A DNA stretch of 64,000 nt from Oceanobacillus sp. HTM 045 (GCA_009733745.1 WNWL01000009.1:1-64000); one strand, 5' to 3'. Shown: positions 24,493 through 32,860, counted from the stretch's first letter. Numbers and translations: made by a program. The notes: a model not told the origin generated them from the letters alone.

Positions 24493-25392
24493 ATGAACGA
24501 TACAGATGTTTCGCAAGCGGCCTCGACCGCCGTGCTGGACCGGCTTTCGGCCGAACTGGACGAGCTGACGCCGGAGGCGCAGAAGGCGGCGCGCTACGTG
24601 CTGGAAAACCCGCGCGACGTGGGCGTCTCGACCGTGCGCGAGATCGCCGAGGCGGCGCAGGTGAAGCCCAATACCATCGTCCGCATGGCGCGGCAGGTGG
24701 GGTTCCAGGGCTACGAGGACTTCCGCCAGCCGTTCCGCGAGGCGCTGCGCCGGGGCGAGGTGAGCTTCACGGAACGCGCGGAATGGCTGCAGAGCGTCGC
24801 GGCGCAGGGCGGGCTCGGCAGTCTGCTGGCCGAGATGGTGGAATCGGCGCTCAACAATATCGAGGAAACCTTTGCGCGGATTGACGAATCCACGCTGCGA
24901 GCCGCGGCGGAGGCGATCTGGCGCGCGCGGCGAGTCTACGTTCTCGGGGTCGGCGTCAACAACGCCAACGCGCAGAATTTCGCCTACCTAGCCTCCACCG
25001 GCATGGTCGAGTTCCACGCCATTCCGCGCGCGGGCGCGGCGGCGGCGGACGAGATCGTCTGGGCCGACGTGCGGGACGTCTTGATCGCCATCACCTGCCA
25101 CCCGTACCGGACCGAGGTGGTCGAGACCGTGCGCCTCGCGAAGGAGCAGGGCCTTGCGATCATTGCGCTTTCCGACAGCCCGGTCTCGCCGATCATCCGC
25201 GCGGCGGACCACGGGTTCGTGCTGTCGGTCGACACGCCGCAGTTCTTCCCGTCCTCCGTCTCGACCATCGCGCTGCTGGAGACGCTGCTCTCCTTCGTGA
25301 TCGCGACCGCCAGCCCCGAGATCGTCGAGCGGGTGGAGGCGTTCCACACGCGGCGCCATGCGCTCGGTTTCTACCAGGATGACCCGAAATGA
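24493..25392 (+). CDS. MurR/RpiR-family transcriptional regulator
   Basis: 299-residue regulator: N-terminal HTH_6 domain (residues ~15-90; S-T-V-R-E-I-A-E-A-A-Q-V-K-P-N-T-I-V-R recognition region) and C-terminal SIS domain (~130-270) of the type that binds phosphosugars or other metabolites. Start at ATG 24493 (MNDTDVSQ); the frame extends 45 codons upstream through the divergent promoter, which I exclude. The stop overlaps the ATG of the Rieske gene (ATGA at 25389-25392), so the two form an operon divergent from the dehydrogenase operon. Confidence 0.9.
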   Translation: MNDTDVSQAASTAVLDRLSAELDELTPEAQKAARYVLENPRDVGVSTVREIAEAAQVKPNTIVRMARQVGFQGYEDFRQPFREALRRGEVSFTERAEWLQSVAAQGGLGSLLAEMVESALNNIEETFARIDESTLRAAAEAIWRARRVYVLGVGVNNANAQNFAYLASTGMVEFHAIPRAGAAAADEIVWADVRDVLIAITCHPYRTEVVETVRLAKEQGLAIIALSDSPVSPIIRAADHGFVLSVDTPQFFPSSVSTIALLETLLSFVIATASPEIVERVEAFHTRRHALGFYQDDPK

Positions 25393-26510
25393 GTGACGTG
25401 ATGCAACGGGCGCTCGACGCCCGCTACTACACCGACCCGTCCGTCTACGCCCTTGAAGAGAAGGGGCTTTTCGCCCGAACCTGGCAGTTCGCCGGGCACG
25501 AGAGCGACGCGGCGGAGCCGGGCGACTACTTCACCTTCGAGGTCGCGGGCGAGAGCCTGTTCTGCATCCGCGGGCGCGACGGGGTGCTGCGGGCCTTCTA
25601 CAATGTCTGCCAGCACCGGGCGCACCAGCTGGTTCAGGGGATCGGTTCGACGCGGGTGGTGGTATGTCCGTACCACGCATGGACCTACGAACTGGACGGG
25701 CACCTGCGGTCGGGGCCGAACCTGAAGGCGGCCGGAATCGCGCGCGGGTCGGTCTGCCTGACGGAGGTTCGGCTGGAGCTTTTCCACGGGTTCATTTTCG
25801 TGAATCTCGACCCCGACGCGGCCACGATGGGCGAGTGGTATCCCGGTGTCCGCGACGAACTGGCCGAGTACGTGCCGCAGATCGACCGGCTCAAGCCGTT
25901 GGAATGGCTGGAGATTCCGGAAGAATGCAACTGGAAGGTCTCGGTCGAGAACTACTCCGAGTGCTACCATTGCAGCCTCAACCACCCGACCTTCGCGACC
26001 GGGGTGATCAAGCCCGAGACCTATGACATCCAGCCCGCGTCGGAGGGTTACGTGCTGCGGCACACCACCGAGTGCCAGTCGCTGGAGGCGATGACCTACG
26101 AGATCGACCTGACGCGCCCGCATGCGGGGGAGTACCGGTCGTTCTTCCTGTGGCCGATGTTCTCCTTCCAAGTCTATCCGGGCAACGTGCTGAACACCTA
26201 TCACTGGCGCCCGCACGGGGTCGGGAACTGCTCGGTCTGGCGCGGCTGGTTCACGGAAAATGGCTTTGATGACGAGGGGATACGCCGTCTCGCGCTGCAG
26301 GACAGGGCGACCACGGTGGAGGAGGATATCCGCCTCGTGGAGAGCGTGCAGCGGGGGCTTTCGAGCCGCGGCTACCGGCCCGGACCGTTGGTGCTGGACC
26401 CGGCCTGCGGGCTGAATTCGGAGCATTCCATCCAGCGCCTGCACCAGTGGATGCGTGAGGCGGTGGATGGGGCGGGCAGGCCCGCGAACGTCACCTCCGC
26501 GGCGGAGTGA
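25389..26510 (+). CDS. Rieske non-haem iron oxygenase alpha subunit (betaine demethylase type)
   Basis: 373-residue oxygenase. Rieske cluster: C74-Q-H76 and C93-P-Y-H96. Mononuclear iron site: the N-Y-S-E-C-Y-H-C-S-L-N-H motif (residues ~189-200) typical of the glycine-betaine, carnitine and stachydrine (proline betaine) oxygenase branch rather than aromatic dioxygenases. It would carry out the first N-demethylation or C-N cleavage of a quaternary amine, feeding the FAD/GcvT enzyme encoded divergently. The required flavin reductase partner is not encoded in this window. A terminator follows at 26686. Confidence 0.88.
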   Translation: MSDVMQRALDARYYTDPSVYALEEKGLFARTWQFAGHESDAAEPGDYFTFEVAGESLFCIRGRDGVLRAFYNVCQHRAHQLVQGIGSTRVVVCPYHAWTYELDGHLRSGPNLKAAGIARGSVCLTEVRLELFHGFIFVNLDPDAATMGEWYPGVRDELAEYVPQIDRLKPLEWLEIPEECNWKVSVENYSECYHCSLNHPTFATGVIKPETYDIQPASEGYVLRHTTECQSLEAMTYEIDLTRPHAGEYRSFFLWPMFSFQVYPGNVLNTYHWRPHGVGNCSVWRGWFTENGFDDEGIRRLALQDRATTVEEDIRLVESVQRGLSSRGYRPGPLVLDPACGLNSEHSIQRLHQWMREAVDGAGRPANVTSAAE

Positions 26511-26611
26511 CGTCACGCCGGGTGACAGTCGGGAGCCGGTGACGTGACAGGGCTGCGGGGCAGGGCGGGGGTGAGGCTGTCACCTGTCATGCCTCGCGAA
26601 GTCACGGTCAC
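26507..26611. repeat. Cluster of GTGAC/GTCAC pentamers
   Basis: Four GTGAC (26507, 26522, 26539, 26544) and four GTCAC (26512, 26579, 26601, 26607) occur within 105 bp of a convergent gap; the first two form the palindrome GTGACGTCAC. The arrangement is roughly mirror-like (direct copies on the left, inverted on the right). No gene or known element recognised; 26612-26685 holds nothing further that I see. Confidence 0.45.
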
Positions 26612-26685
26612 GAAAGGCGCCGGATATCACCGCCAGGGGTGAAACGGCGGATTTTCGGGTTCGGCGGACCGACACGCGGAAGCGG

Positions 26686-26710
26686 GCGGGGACCGCCGGA
26701 CGGTCCCCGC
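26686..26710. terminator. Terminator after the Rieske gene
   Basis: GCGGGGACCG (26686-26695) and CGGTCCCCGC (26701-26710) form a perfect 10-bp stem with a 5-nt loop, followed on the + strand by ATTTTAT. Good intrinsic terminator for the + strand; also positioned just past the stop of the convergent molybdenum hydroxylase gene. Confidence 0.8.
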
Positions 26711-26727
26711 ATTTTATCGGGCCGGCC

Positions 26728-29031
26728 TCAGACCTGGGCGCCCATCGGCAGGGCGCGCTTGCGCTGGCCGGTGGCCTTGAACAGCGCGTTGGCGATGGCC
26801 GGGGCGACGGGCGGCACGCCGGGCTCGCCGACGCCGGTCGAGTGCACGCCGAAGCCGTGCGGCACCATGTGGACGTGGACGTTCTCGGGGTAGTTGTCGG
26901 CCCGGACCATCTCGTAGTCGTGGAAGTTCGACTCGACCACCGCGCCGGCCTCGTAGTGGATGCCGGAATGGAGCGCGAGGGTCATGCCCATGACCGCGGC
27001 GCCCTGCAGCTGGCTTTCCACCCGCTCGGGGTTGGCGATGAAGCCGGCGTCGATGGCGAAGTGCATCTCCGGCACCCGGATCGTGCCGTCCACCACCCGG
27101 ACATGGGCGGCGCAGGCGACGTAGGAGACGAAGCTGCGGTGGACGCAGAGGCCGAGGCCCTCGCCCTCCGGCATCTCGCGGCCCCAGCCGATCGCGTCGG
27201 CCGCCATGTCGAGCACGTTGGCGAGGCGGCCGGTGTCGATCGGGAAGGCCTGGTAGGGCTCGCCGTAGTCCCAGAAGTCCTCCGGGTAACCCTCCGCCAC
27301 CGGGTCGACCACGCGGGGCGCGCCGATCAGGTCGAGCCACATCTGCTTCTCGTCGCGGCCGAGCTCATGCGCCAGCTCGCCGACGAAGGAGCCGACTGCC
27401 CAGGCCCGCGGCACGTTGGAGACCGAGCGGTACCAGCCGATCCGGGTATGGGCCAGCGCGGCACCGTTCTCGCAGCGGACATTGGGGATGTCGAAGGGCA
27501 TGTCCACATGCCCCATCCCCTGCTCGATGAAGAACTGGTGCCCGCCGTCCGGGGCGAAGGTCGAGAGGATCGACGGGGCGACCGAGTTATGCCGCCACGC
27601 GGTCACCTTGCCCTCGCCGTCGAGCGCGACGTCGATGCGCTCGGCGGAGACGGTGTGCATGAAGGAGTGGCGGATGTCGTCCTCCCGGGTCCATTGCACC
27701 CGCACCGGGGTGCCGACCGCCTTCGAGACCAGCGCCGCCTCGATGGCGAAGTCGTGCTTGGACTTGCGCCCGAACCCGCCGCCCAGCAGCGTGACGTTGA
27801 CCTTCACCTGCGCCGGGTCAATCTCCAGCGCCTTGGCCACGTCGGTGCGGCAGGCATAGGGGCTCTGGACCGGGGCCCAGATCTCCGCCCCCTCGGCCGT
27901 GACGCTGGCGAGCGCGACCGGGGGTTCCATCGGCGCGTGGGCCATGTGGGCCTGCGTGTAGGTCTGCCCGAAGGTGCGCGCGGCCTCGGCGAAGGCGGCG
28001 TCGACGTCGCCCTGGTTGCGGAAGACCGTGTCGGCGGGCTGTTCGGCGGTCGCGACCATCTCGGCGAGGAAGGCTTGCGTGTCGTAGCCCGCGTGCGGGC
28101 CGCCGTCCCACTCGATCTGGAGCGCGTCGCGGCCCTTCATCGCGGCCCATGTGTTCGACGCCACCACGGCGATGCCGCCGAGCGGGGCGAAGCCCGCGGG
28201 CGGGATCGAGTGCGGCAGTTCCACCACCGCGCTGACGCCGGGCACGGCGCGGGCGGCGGTGTCGTCGAAGCTCTTCACCTTGCCGCCGACCACGGGCGGG
28301 CGGGCGACGACGGCGACCTGCATCCCGTCGAGCATGACATCGGCGCCGTAGACCGCCGCGCCGGTGGTGATGTCGCGCAGGTCGGTGATCTGGACCTTGC
28401 CCTTGCCGATGTAGCGGAAGTCGGACGGGCTCTTGAAGGCGAGGTCCTCGAAGGCCGGGACGGGCAGGGCCATCGCCGCCTCGGCGAGGTCGCCGAAGCC
28501 GGCCTCGTGGCTGCCGTGGCGGACCATGTGGGCCTCCACCGCCACCTCGCCGGCGGGTACGCCCCATTCGGCGGCGGCGGCGTGGGCCAGCATGTGGCGC
28601 ACCGAGGCGCCGATCTGGCGGGCCATCTGGATGTGGTGGCGCAGCGAGCGGGAGCCGTCGGTGTCCTGGTTGCCGTATTTCGGCTCGTCGCCGGGGGCCT
28701 GCTCGATCACCACGCGGGTCCAGTCGGCCTCCATCTCGTCGGCCATGATCATCGGCAGCGAGGTGCGCGAGCCGGTGCCCATCTCGGAGCGGTGGGCGAC
28801 CAGCGTCACGGTGCCGTCGGGGTCGACGCGCACGAAGACCAGCGGGTCGGTGCGCACGCCGTGCGGCATGGCATGGCCGCCATGCGGCCAGCGCGGGAAG
28901 GCCTCGGCGGTGGTGGCGAAACCTGCGAGGGCGAGCCCGGCGCCGGATACCTTGAGGAAGCCGCGGCGCGAGACCTTGGCGATGGTGAAGCCTTCCGCCG
29001 GTTGCGGTGCCTGGTTGAGGAAATGCAACAT
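26728..29031 (-). CDS. Molybdopterin-binding subunit of xanthine-oxidase-family hydroxylase (IorB-like)
   Basis: 767-residue catalytic subunit of the two-subunit isoquinoline 1-oxidoreductase/aldehyde oxidase branch. A Tat motif (S-R-R-G-F-L-K at ~residues 20-26) precedes a hydrophobic stretch, implying periplasmic location, which is usual for this branch. Mo-binding regions such as G-G-G-F-G-R-K and the C-terminal G-V-G-E-P-G-V (with the catalytic glutamate) are present. Partner [2Fe-2S] subunit is encoded 3 bp upstream. It would hydroxylate an aldehyde or N-heterocycle with water and pass electrons to a cytochrome; substrate unknown. No XdhC-type maturation gene or cytochrome subunit is adjacent. 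Confidence 0.9.
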   Translation of the reverse strand: MLHFLNQAPQPAEGFTIAKVSRRGFLKVSGAGLALAGFATTAEAFPRWPHGGHAMPHGVRTDPLVFVRVDPDGTVTLVAHRSEMGTGSRTSLPMIMADEMEADWTRVVIEQAPGDEPKYGNQDTDGSRSLRHHIQMARQIGASVRHMLAHAAAAEWGVPAGEVAVEAHMVRHGSHEAGFGDLAEAAMALPVPAFEDLAFKSPSDFRYIGKGKVQITDLRDITTGAAVYGADVMLDGMQVAVVARPPVVGGKVKSFDDTAARAVPGVSAVVELPHSIPPAGFAPLGGIAVVASNTWAAMKGRDALQIEWDGGPHAGYDTQAFLAEMVATAEQPADTVFRNQGDVDAAFAEAARTFGQTYTQAHMAHAPMEPPVALASVTAEGAEIWAPVQSPYACRTDVAKALEIDPAQVKVNVTLLGGGFGRKSKHDFAIEAALVSKAVGTPVRVQWTREDDIRHSFMHTVSAERIDVALDGEGKVTAWRHNSVAPSILSTFAPDGGHQFFIEQGMGHVDMPFDIPNVRCENGAALAHTRIGWYRSVSNVPRAWAVGSFVGELAHELGRDEKQMWLDLIGAPRVVDPVAEGYPEDFWDYGEPYQAFPIDTGRLANVLDMAADAIGWGREMPEGEGLGLCVHRSFVSYVACAAHVRVVDGTIRVPEMHFAIDAGFIANPERVESQLQGAAVMGMTLALHSGIHYEAGAVVESNFHDYEMVRADNYPENVHVHMVPHGFGVHSTGVGEPGVPPVAPAIANALFKATGQRKRALPMGAQV

Positions 29032-29034
29032 GGC

Positions 29035-29487
29035 TCAGATACCCGTGCTGGCGTGGCGGACGGCGGCGACGATGCGCTGGTAGCAGCCGCAGCGGCAGAT
29101 GTTGGCGGACATCGCGTCGAGGATCTCCTGGTCGGAGGGCTTGGGGTTCTCCGCCAGCAGCGAGGCCGCCTGCATGATCTGCCCGGCCTGGCAGAAGCCG
29201 CATTGCGGCACGTTCAGCTCGCGCCATGCGCGCTGGACGGCGTGCTCGCCCTCGGGGCTCAGGCCCTCGATGGTGGTGACCGTCTTGCCGTCGGCCTCGC
29301 CGAGCGTGACGAGGCAGGATTGCGTGGCGACGCCGTCGAGATGGACGGTGCAGGCGCCGCAGAGCCCGACGCCGCAGCCGAACTTGGTGCCGGTCAGCCC
29401 GGCGATGTCGCGGATTGCCCAGAGCAGGGGCATGTCCGCCGGGCCGTCGATGTCGTGCTCCACCGAGTTGATCGTGATCTTCGCCAT
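29035..29487 (-). CDS. [2Fe-2S] subunit of molybdenum hydroxylase (IorA-like)
   Basis: 150-residue iron-sulfur subunit. First cluster motif C-G-V-G-L-C-G-A-C in the plant-ferredoxin-like N-terminal domain with the remaining Cys in T-Q-S-C; second cluster C-G-F-C ... C-R-C in the helical C-terminal domain. Length matches the family. I start at ATG 29485-29487 ([15 protein letters not shown]), with GGAGG upstream; the frame runs 18 codons further without similarity. Cotranscribed with and preceding the catalytic subunit gene. Confidence 0.92.
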   Translation of the reverse strand: MAKITINSVEHDIDGPADMPLLWAIRDIAGLTGTKFGCGVGLCGACTVHLDGVATQSCLVTLGEADGKTVTTIEGLSPEGEHAVQRAWRELNVPQCGFCQAGQIMQAASLLAENPKPSDQEILDAMSANICRCGCYQRIVAAVRHASTGI

Positions 29488-29630
29488 CCGTTCCTCCCAA
29501 TGCGTGCGCCACGGTATCTCGGCGGCGCATGTACGGGGCAAACGGTGTGACTGGGAAAAGGGGCGTGCCGCCCGTCCTGGCTCTGCGCCGATGGTGCCTC
29601 AGCGCGGGCGGGTTTGCAATCGGGACGGGC

Positions 29631-29675
29631 GGCGGGGTTGGCTTGTCAACTGGCGGGGCTGGCGGCGGGGCTGGC
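29631..29675. repeat. 12-bp repeat, three copies
   Basis: GGCGGGGTTGGC (29631-29642), a 9-nt spacer, then GGCGGGGCTGGC twice head-to-tail (29652-29663 and 29664-29675), in the gap between the cupredoxin and IorA-like genes. Bases 29488-29630 of this gap contain no recognisable gene. Confidence 0.5.
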
Positions 29676-29693
29676 TACCGGGATGTTTACCGT

Positions 29694-30059
29694 CTACCCG
29701 TCGCGGGGCAGGACGGTGACCGTGCCGGTCATGTGCGGGTGGTAGGTGCAGAGATAGGCATGCTCGCCCGGCGTATCGAAGGTGATGCGGGCGGCCTCGC
29801 CCTTCGCCAGCGCGCCCGTGTCCCAGCCCGTCTCCTGGCCGGTCTCCCGGCCCTCCCCGCGCGCGGTGGCGGTGTGGGGGGCGGCGTCGCCATTGGTCCA
29901 GGTGACGCTGTCGCCCGCGCGGATCACGATCCGCGCGGGGAGGAAGGCGAAGCGGGCGATGCGGACCTCGTGCTCGTGCGGCCCGTCATGCGCCCGCGCC
30001 GCCGCCGCGAGGGCGAGGCTTGCGCCCAGCCCCCGCATCATGTCGCGCCGGGTCGGCAT
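29694..30059 (-). CDS. Cupredoxin-domain (plastocyanin-like) exported protein
   Basis: 121-residue type-1 copper protein. N-terminal twin-arginine-like signal (P-T-R-R-D-M-M-R-G) with hydrophobic segment L-G-A-S-L-A-L-A-A-A. Copper ligands are readable: H62 (P-H-T), C104, H107 and M110 (C-T-Y-H-P-H-M). The family shuttles electrons in the periplasm. I start at MPTRRD (ATG 30057-30059), which overlaps the stop of the DUF4142 gene by one base (TGATG); an ATG four codons upstream is also possible. The open frame continues far upstream, antisense or out of frame to other genes, and is not used. Confidence 0.8.
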   Translation of the reverse strand: MPTRRDMMRGLGASLALAAAARAHDGPHEHEVRIARFAFLPARIVIRAGDSVTWTNGDAAPHTATARGEGRETGQETGWDTGALAKGEAARITFDTPGEHAYLCTYHPHMTGTVTVLPRDG

Positions 30060-30610
30060 CAGCCGTTGCATCCGAGCGCGGCGACCATGTGCCCGGCATG
30101 GGCCTCGTGGGCGCGGAAGGTCACCAGCGCCTCCTCCAGCAGGTCGCGCAACGGCGCGACCGTGACCGCGGGGATGAAGCGGTCGGCGACGGTGCCGTTG
30201 ACCAGCCGGTGATATGCCAGCTCGTTGGTGGCGTAGGCGCAGTCGAAGGCCTGGCCGGTGAGCGCCATCATCTCGGCGCGCTTGTCGGCCGCGCCCGCGA
30301 CCAGCTTGCGGGACATGAGATTGTCCTGCGGGGTGACTTCCAGCTCGGCGACGAGCCGGCCGGCGGCGGCGTTCACCGCGCTGTGGTCGCGGATCATGGT
30401 CTCGGCGAACTCGCGCACCGCGGCGCTCTCGGAGACGGCCAGTGCCAGGTAGGCGTAGCGGATGTCGAGCGCGCCGGCGGTGTAGGCGGTATGCGCGATC
30501 TCGAGGTCGTTCATCGCCAGGGCCGGGTCGTCGGCGCAGGCCGCGGTGGCGGCGAGGCAGGCGGCGACGGCGAGGGCGTGGAGCGGGGATTTCCTGAGAG
30601 TAGAGGTCAT
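30059..30610 (-). CDS. DUF4142-domain exported protein
   Basis: 183-residue protein with an N-terminal signal (H-A-L-A-V-A-A-C-L-A-A-T-A-A-C; a non-ideal lipobox could make it a lipoprotein) followed by a four-helix DUF4142 domain (ferritin-like arrangement; E-F-A-E-T-M-I-R-D-H-S-A-V-N motif). Biochemical role of the family is unsettled. It overlaps the cupredoxin gene by one base, so the two are cotranscribed; GGAGGAACC precedes the start. Divergent from an AraC-type gene, which may regulate it. Confidence 0.85.
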   Translation of the reverse strand: MTSTLRKSPLHALAVAACLAATAACADDPALAMNDLEIAHTAYTAGALDIRYAYLALAVSESAAVREFAETMIRDHSAVNAAAGRLVAELEVTPQDNLMSRKLVAGAADKRAEMMALTGQAFDCAYATNELAYHRLVNGTVADRFIPAVTVAPLRDLLEEALVTFRAHEAHAGHMVAALGCNG

Positions 30611-30767
30611 GGCGGTTCCTCCTGTGGGTGCCGGGTTCGGGGTGCCGTTTCTCTGGCGGAACCGGGATGCCAGAGTCGGCGCGGCGTCTGAATGCCGGGA
30701 GGTTCACGATTCCTGCCCGATCGTCCGCGGATCTGGACGAGCGGGAAATCCGGCGTAGGATCGCGCC

Positions 30768-31724
30768 ATGTTGGACCTGCTCAGCGACATCCTCACCCGC
30801 CTCTCGCTCCGCGGCTCGCTCTACTTCCGCACCAGCTTCACCGAGCCCTGGGGCGTGCGGGTTCCGGCCTTCCGCGACGTGGCGCGGTTCCACTACGCCC
30901 ATCGCGGCGAGGCGATGGTGCGGGTGGCGGGGCAGGCGGCGCCGGTGCAACTGGCGCAGGGCGACCTGATCATCATCCCGCACGGGGCGGCGCATGTGCT
31001 CTCCTGCCGCCATACCGGGCCGGAGGAGGCGCTGCCGCTCGACGACGTGCTGTCGCGCTCGGGCTTTCCCGGCCACGGCACGCTGGTCTGGGGCGGGGAG
31101 GGCGCGCAGCAGGACACGCAGTTGATCTGCGGGCATTTCGCGCTTGCCGAGGGGTCGCGGCACATCCTGTTCGAGCGGCTGCCGCCGCTGATCCTGATGC
31201 GCGGCTACGGCGAGGAGGCCGGGCCGTGGCTGGAGGCGACGCTGAAGGTGATCGGCGCGGAGGCGGGCGGGGCGCGGCTCGGCGGCGACCTGATCGCGCT
31301 GAAGATGTCGGAGGCGATCTTCGCGCAGGCGATCCGCGCCCATGTCGAGCGGGTGGCGCGCGAGGGCGGGGGCATCGCCGGGTTCGGCGACCCGCACCTG
31401 TCGCGCGCGCTGACCGCCTTCCACCGCCAGCCGGCGGCGGAGTGGACGGTGGCGGGCCTCGCGCAGGAGGCCGGCCTCTCGCGCACCGGCTTCGCCGAGC
31501 GGTTCACCGCGCAGCTCGGCGTGACGCCGATGGCCTATGTCACCTCCTGGCGGATGCAGATCGCGCGGGAGGCGCTGGCGGTGCGCGGAGCCTCGGTGGC
31601 GGAGGCGGCGGAGGCGTCGGGATATGCCTCGGAGTCGGCCTTCAGCCGGGTGTTCAAGAAGGAGATCGGCCTGCCCCCCGCCGCGTTCCGGCGGGCGGGC
31701 GCGGAGGCCGGGGTCACTGTCTGA
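30768..31724 (+). CDS. AraC-family regulator with N-terminal cupin domain
   Basis: 318-residue regulator: cupin_6 ligand/metal-binding domain in residues ~1-190 (Y-F-R-T-S-F-T-E-P-W-G and the P-H-G-A-A-H turn) and an AraC helix-turn-helix pair in ~205-310 (L-S-R-T-G-F-A-E-R-F and S-A-F-S-R-V-F-K-K). This subtype commonly sits next to AhpD-like or redox genes, as here. Probable target: the downstream membrane protein and AhpD-like genes and/or the divergent DUF4142-cupredoxin operon. Confidence 0.9.
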   Translation: MLDLLSDILTRLSLRGSLYFRTSFTEPWGVRVPAFRDVARFHYAHRGEAMVRVAGQAAPVQLAQGDLIIIPHGAAHVLSCRHTGPEEALPLDDVLSRSGFPGHGTLVWGGEGAQQDTQLICGHFALAEGSRHILFERLPPLILMRGYGEEAGPWLEATLKVIGAEAGGARLGGDLIALKMSEAIFAQAIRAHVERVAREGGGIAGFGDPHLSRALTAFHRQPAAEWTVAGLAQEAGLSRTGFAERFTAQLGVTPMAYVTSWRMQIAREALAVRGASVAEAAEASGYASESAFSRVFKKEIGLPPAAFRRAGAEAGVTV

Positions 31725-31730
31725 CCGGCC

Positions 31731-31746
31731 GTCCGGAAGTCCGGAC
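31731..31746 (+). terminator. Small stem-loop after AraC gene
   Basis: GTCCGGA (31731-31737) and TCCGGAC (31740-31746) with a 2-nt loop, a few bases after the AraC-type stop codon; a TTTT appears 12 nt later. Weak intrinsic terminator candidate. Confidence 0.4.
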
Positions 31747-31861
31747 GATCTGACAGGTTTTGCGGATCATCTGAAATTCAACGTTCCATTGGGCCTCCCT
31801 AGGTAGGCGTCGTGGCGGGATCGACCCGCCGCCATCGCAACTGCCGAAAGGACGCCACCTC

Positions 31862-32224
31862 ATGCGCTTCGTCACGAAGTCCATCCATGCCTGGCTCGAC
31901 TACCCGGTCGCGCTGGCGCTGATGGTCCTGCCGTTCCTGCTGGGCCTTGGCGGGTCGAACCCGCTCGCGCTCTGGATCTCGCCCGTCGCGGGCGGCGCGG
32001 CCTTCCTGCTGACGGTCTTCACCGACCACCGGTTCGGGATCGTCCGCGTGCTGCCCTACCGGGTCCATCTCGCGGTCGACCTCGCGGTGGGCCTCGTGTT
32101 CCTGGCGCTGCCCTTCGCGCTCGGCTTCGCCGGGCTGGACGCGGCCTTCTACTGGGTGAACGGCGCGGCGGTGGTCGCGGTGATCTCCCTCTCGAAACCC
32201 GAGGCCGGCGTGGCCCCGGCCTGA
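31862..32224 (+). CDS. Small SPW-type membrane protein
   Basis: 120-residue integral membrane protein with four hydrophobic segments (around residues 14-32, 38-55, 68-88 and 92-108), resembling SPW-repeat family proteins of unknown function: W-L-D-Y-P and the second, weaker half-repeat. Shine-Dalgarno AAAGGA upstream. It lies 44 bp before the AhpD-like gene, so the two are probably cotranscribed. Function unknown. Confidence 0.75.
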   Translation: MRFVTKSIHAWLDYPVALALMVLPFLLGLGGSNPLALWISPVAGGAAFLLTVFTDHRFGIVRVLPYRVHLAVDLAVGLVFLALPFALGFAGLDAAFYWVNGAAVVAVISLSKPEAGVAPA

Positions 32225-32268
32225 GACTTCCCTTCTCTCCCCTGACACATCATCGAAAGGATACTCCA

Positions 32269-32811
32269 ATGGCACGCATCAACCAGGTTTCCGACGCCGA
32301 GGCCGGACAGGACGCCGCCGCGCTTTTCACCGCGATCAAGGGCAAGGTCGGCATGGTGCCGAACCTCTACCGCGTCGCCGCCAACCGGCCCGCGGTGCTG
32401 GCCGGGCTGCTCGGCCTCAACGAGGCGCTGTCGGGCGGCGCGTTCGACGCCCGGACCCGCGAGGCGATCGCGCTGGCGGTGGCGGGGGCGAACTCCTGCG
32501 ACTACTGCGCCTCGGCCCACTCGGCGATCTCGGCCGGGCTGCGGGTCGCCCCGGCGGAGATCGACGCGCATCTCGAAGGCCGGGCGTCGGAGCCGCGGCT
32601 GGCGGCGATCCTGAAGCTGGCCGTCGCCATCGTCGCGGCGCGCGGGCTGGTCTCGGACATCGAGCTGGAGGCGGCCCGCGCCGCGGGGCTCTCGGAGGGC
32701 GACATCGTCGAGACGGTGGCGCAGGTGGTGGCGAACATCTTCACCAACTACCTGAACCACGTTGCCGAGACGGATATCGACTTCCCGGTCCGCCGCGCCC
32801 GCGCGGCGTGA
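32269..32811 (+). CDS. AhpD-like carboxymuconolactone decarboxylase family protein
   Basis: 180-residue all-helical CMD-domain protein of the peroxidase-related type. The redox motif C77-D-Y-C80-x3-H84 is intact, so it should be a thiol-dependent peroxidase or disulfide oxidoreductase. Ends with a helical dimerisation segment (F-T-N-Y-L-N-H-V-A-E-T). Follows the AraC-type regulator and a small membrane protein, consistent with an oxidative-stress response. Confidence 0.9.
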   Translation: MARINQVSDAEAGQDAAALFTAIKGKVGMVPNLYRVAANRPAVLAGLLGLNEALSGGAFDARTREAIALAVAGANSCDYCASAHSAISAGLRVAPAEIDAHLEGRASEPRLAAILKLAVAIVAARGLVSDIELEAARAAGLSEGDIVETVAQVVANIFTNYLNHVAETDIDFPVRRARAA

Positions 32812-32822
32812 TCGACCCGCAA

Positions 32823-32840
32823 GGCCGCGCCCACGCGGCC
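32823..32840 (+). terminator. Stem-loop after AhpD-like gene
   Basis: GGCCGCG (32823-32829) and CGCGGCC (32834-32840) with a 4-nt loop, 11 bp past the stop codon and followed by TGATTT. Probable terminator for the + strand. Confidence 0.5.
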
Positions 32841-32860
32841 TGATTTCGGGACCGAACGGG

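Noticed and set aside
26842-29550. 902-codon + strand open frame opposite the molybdenum hydroxylase
   Set aside because: Antisense artefact with repetitive His/Val/Arg/Gly composition; the minus-strand genes have clear cofactor motifs.
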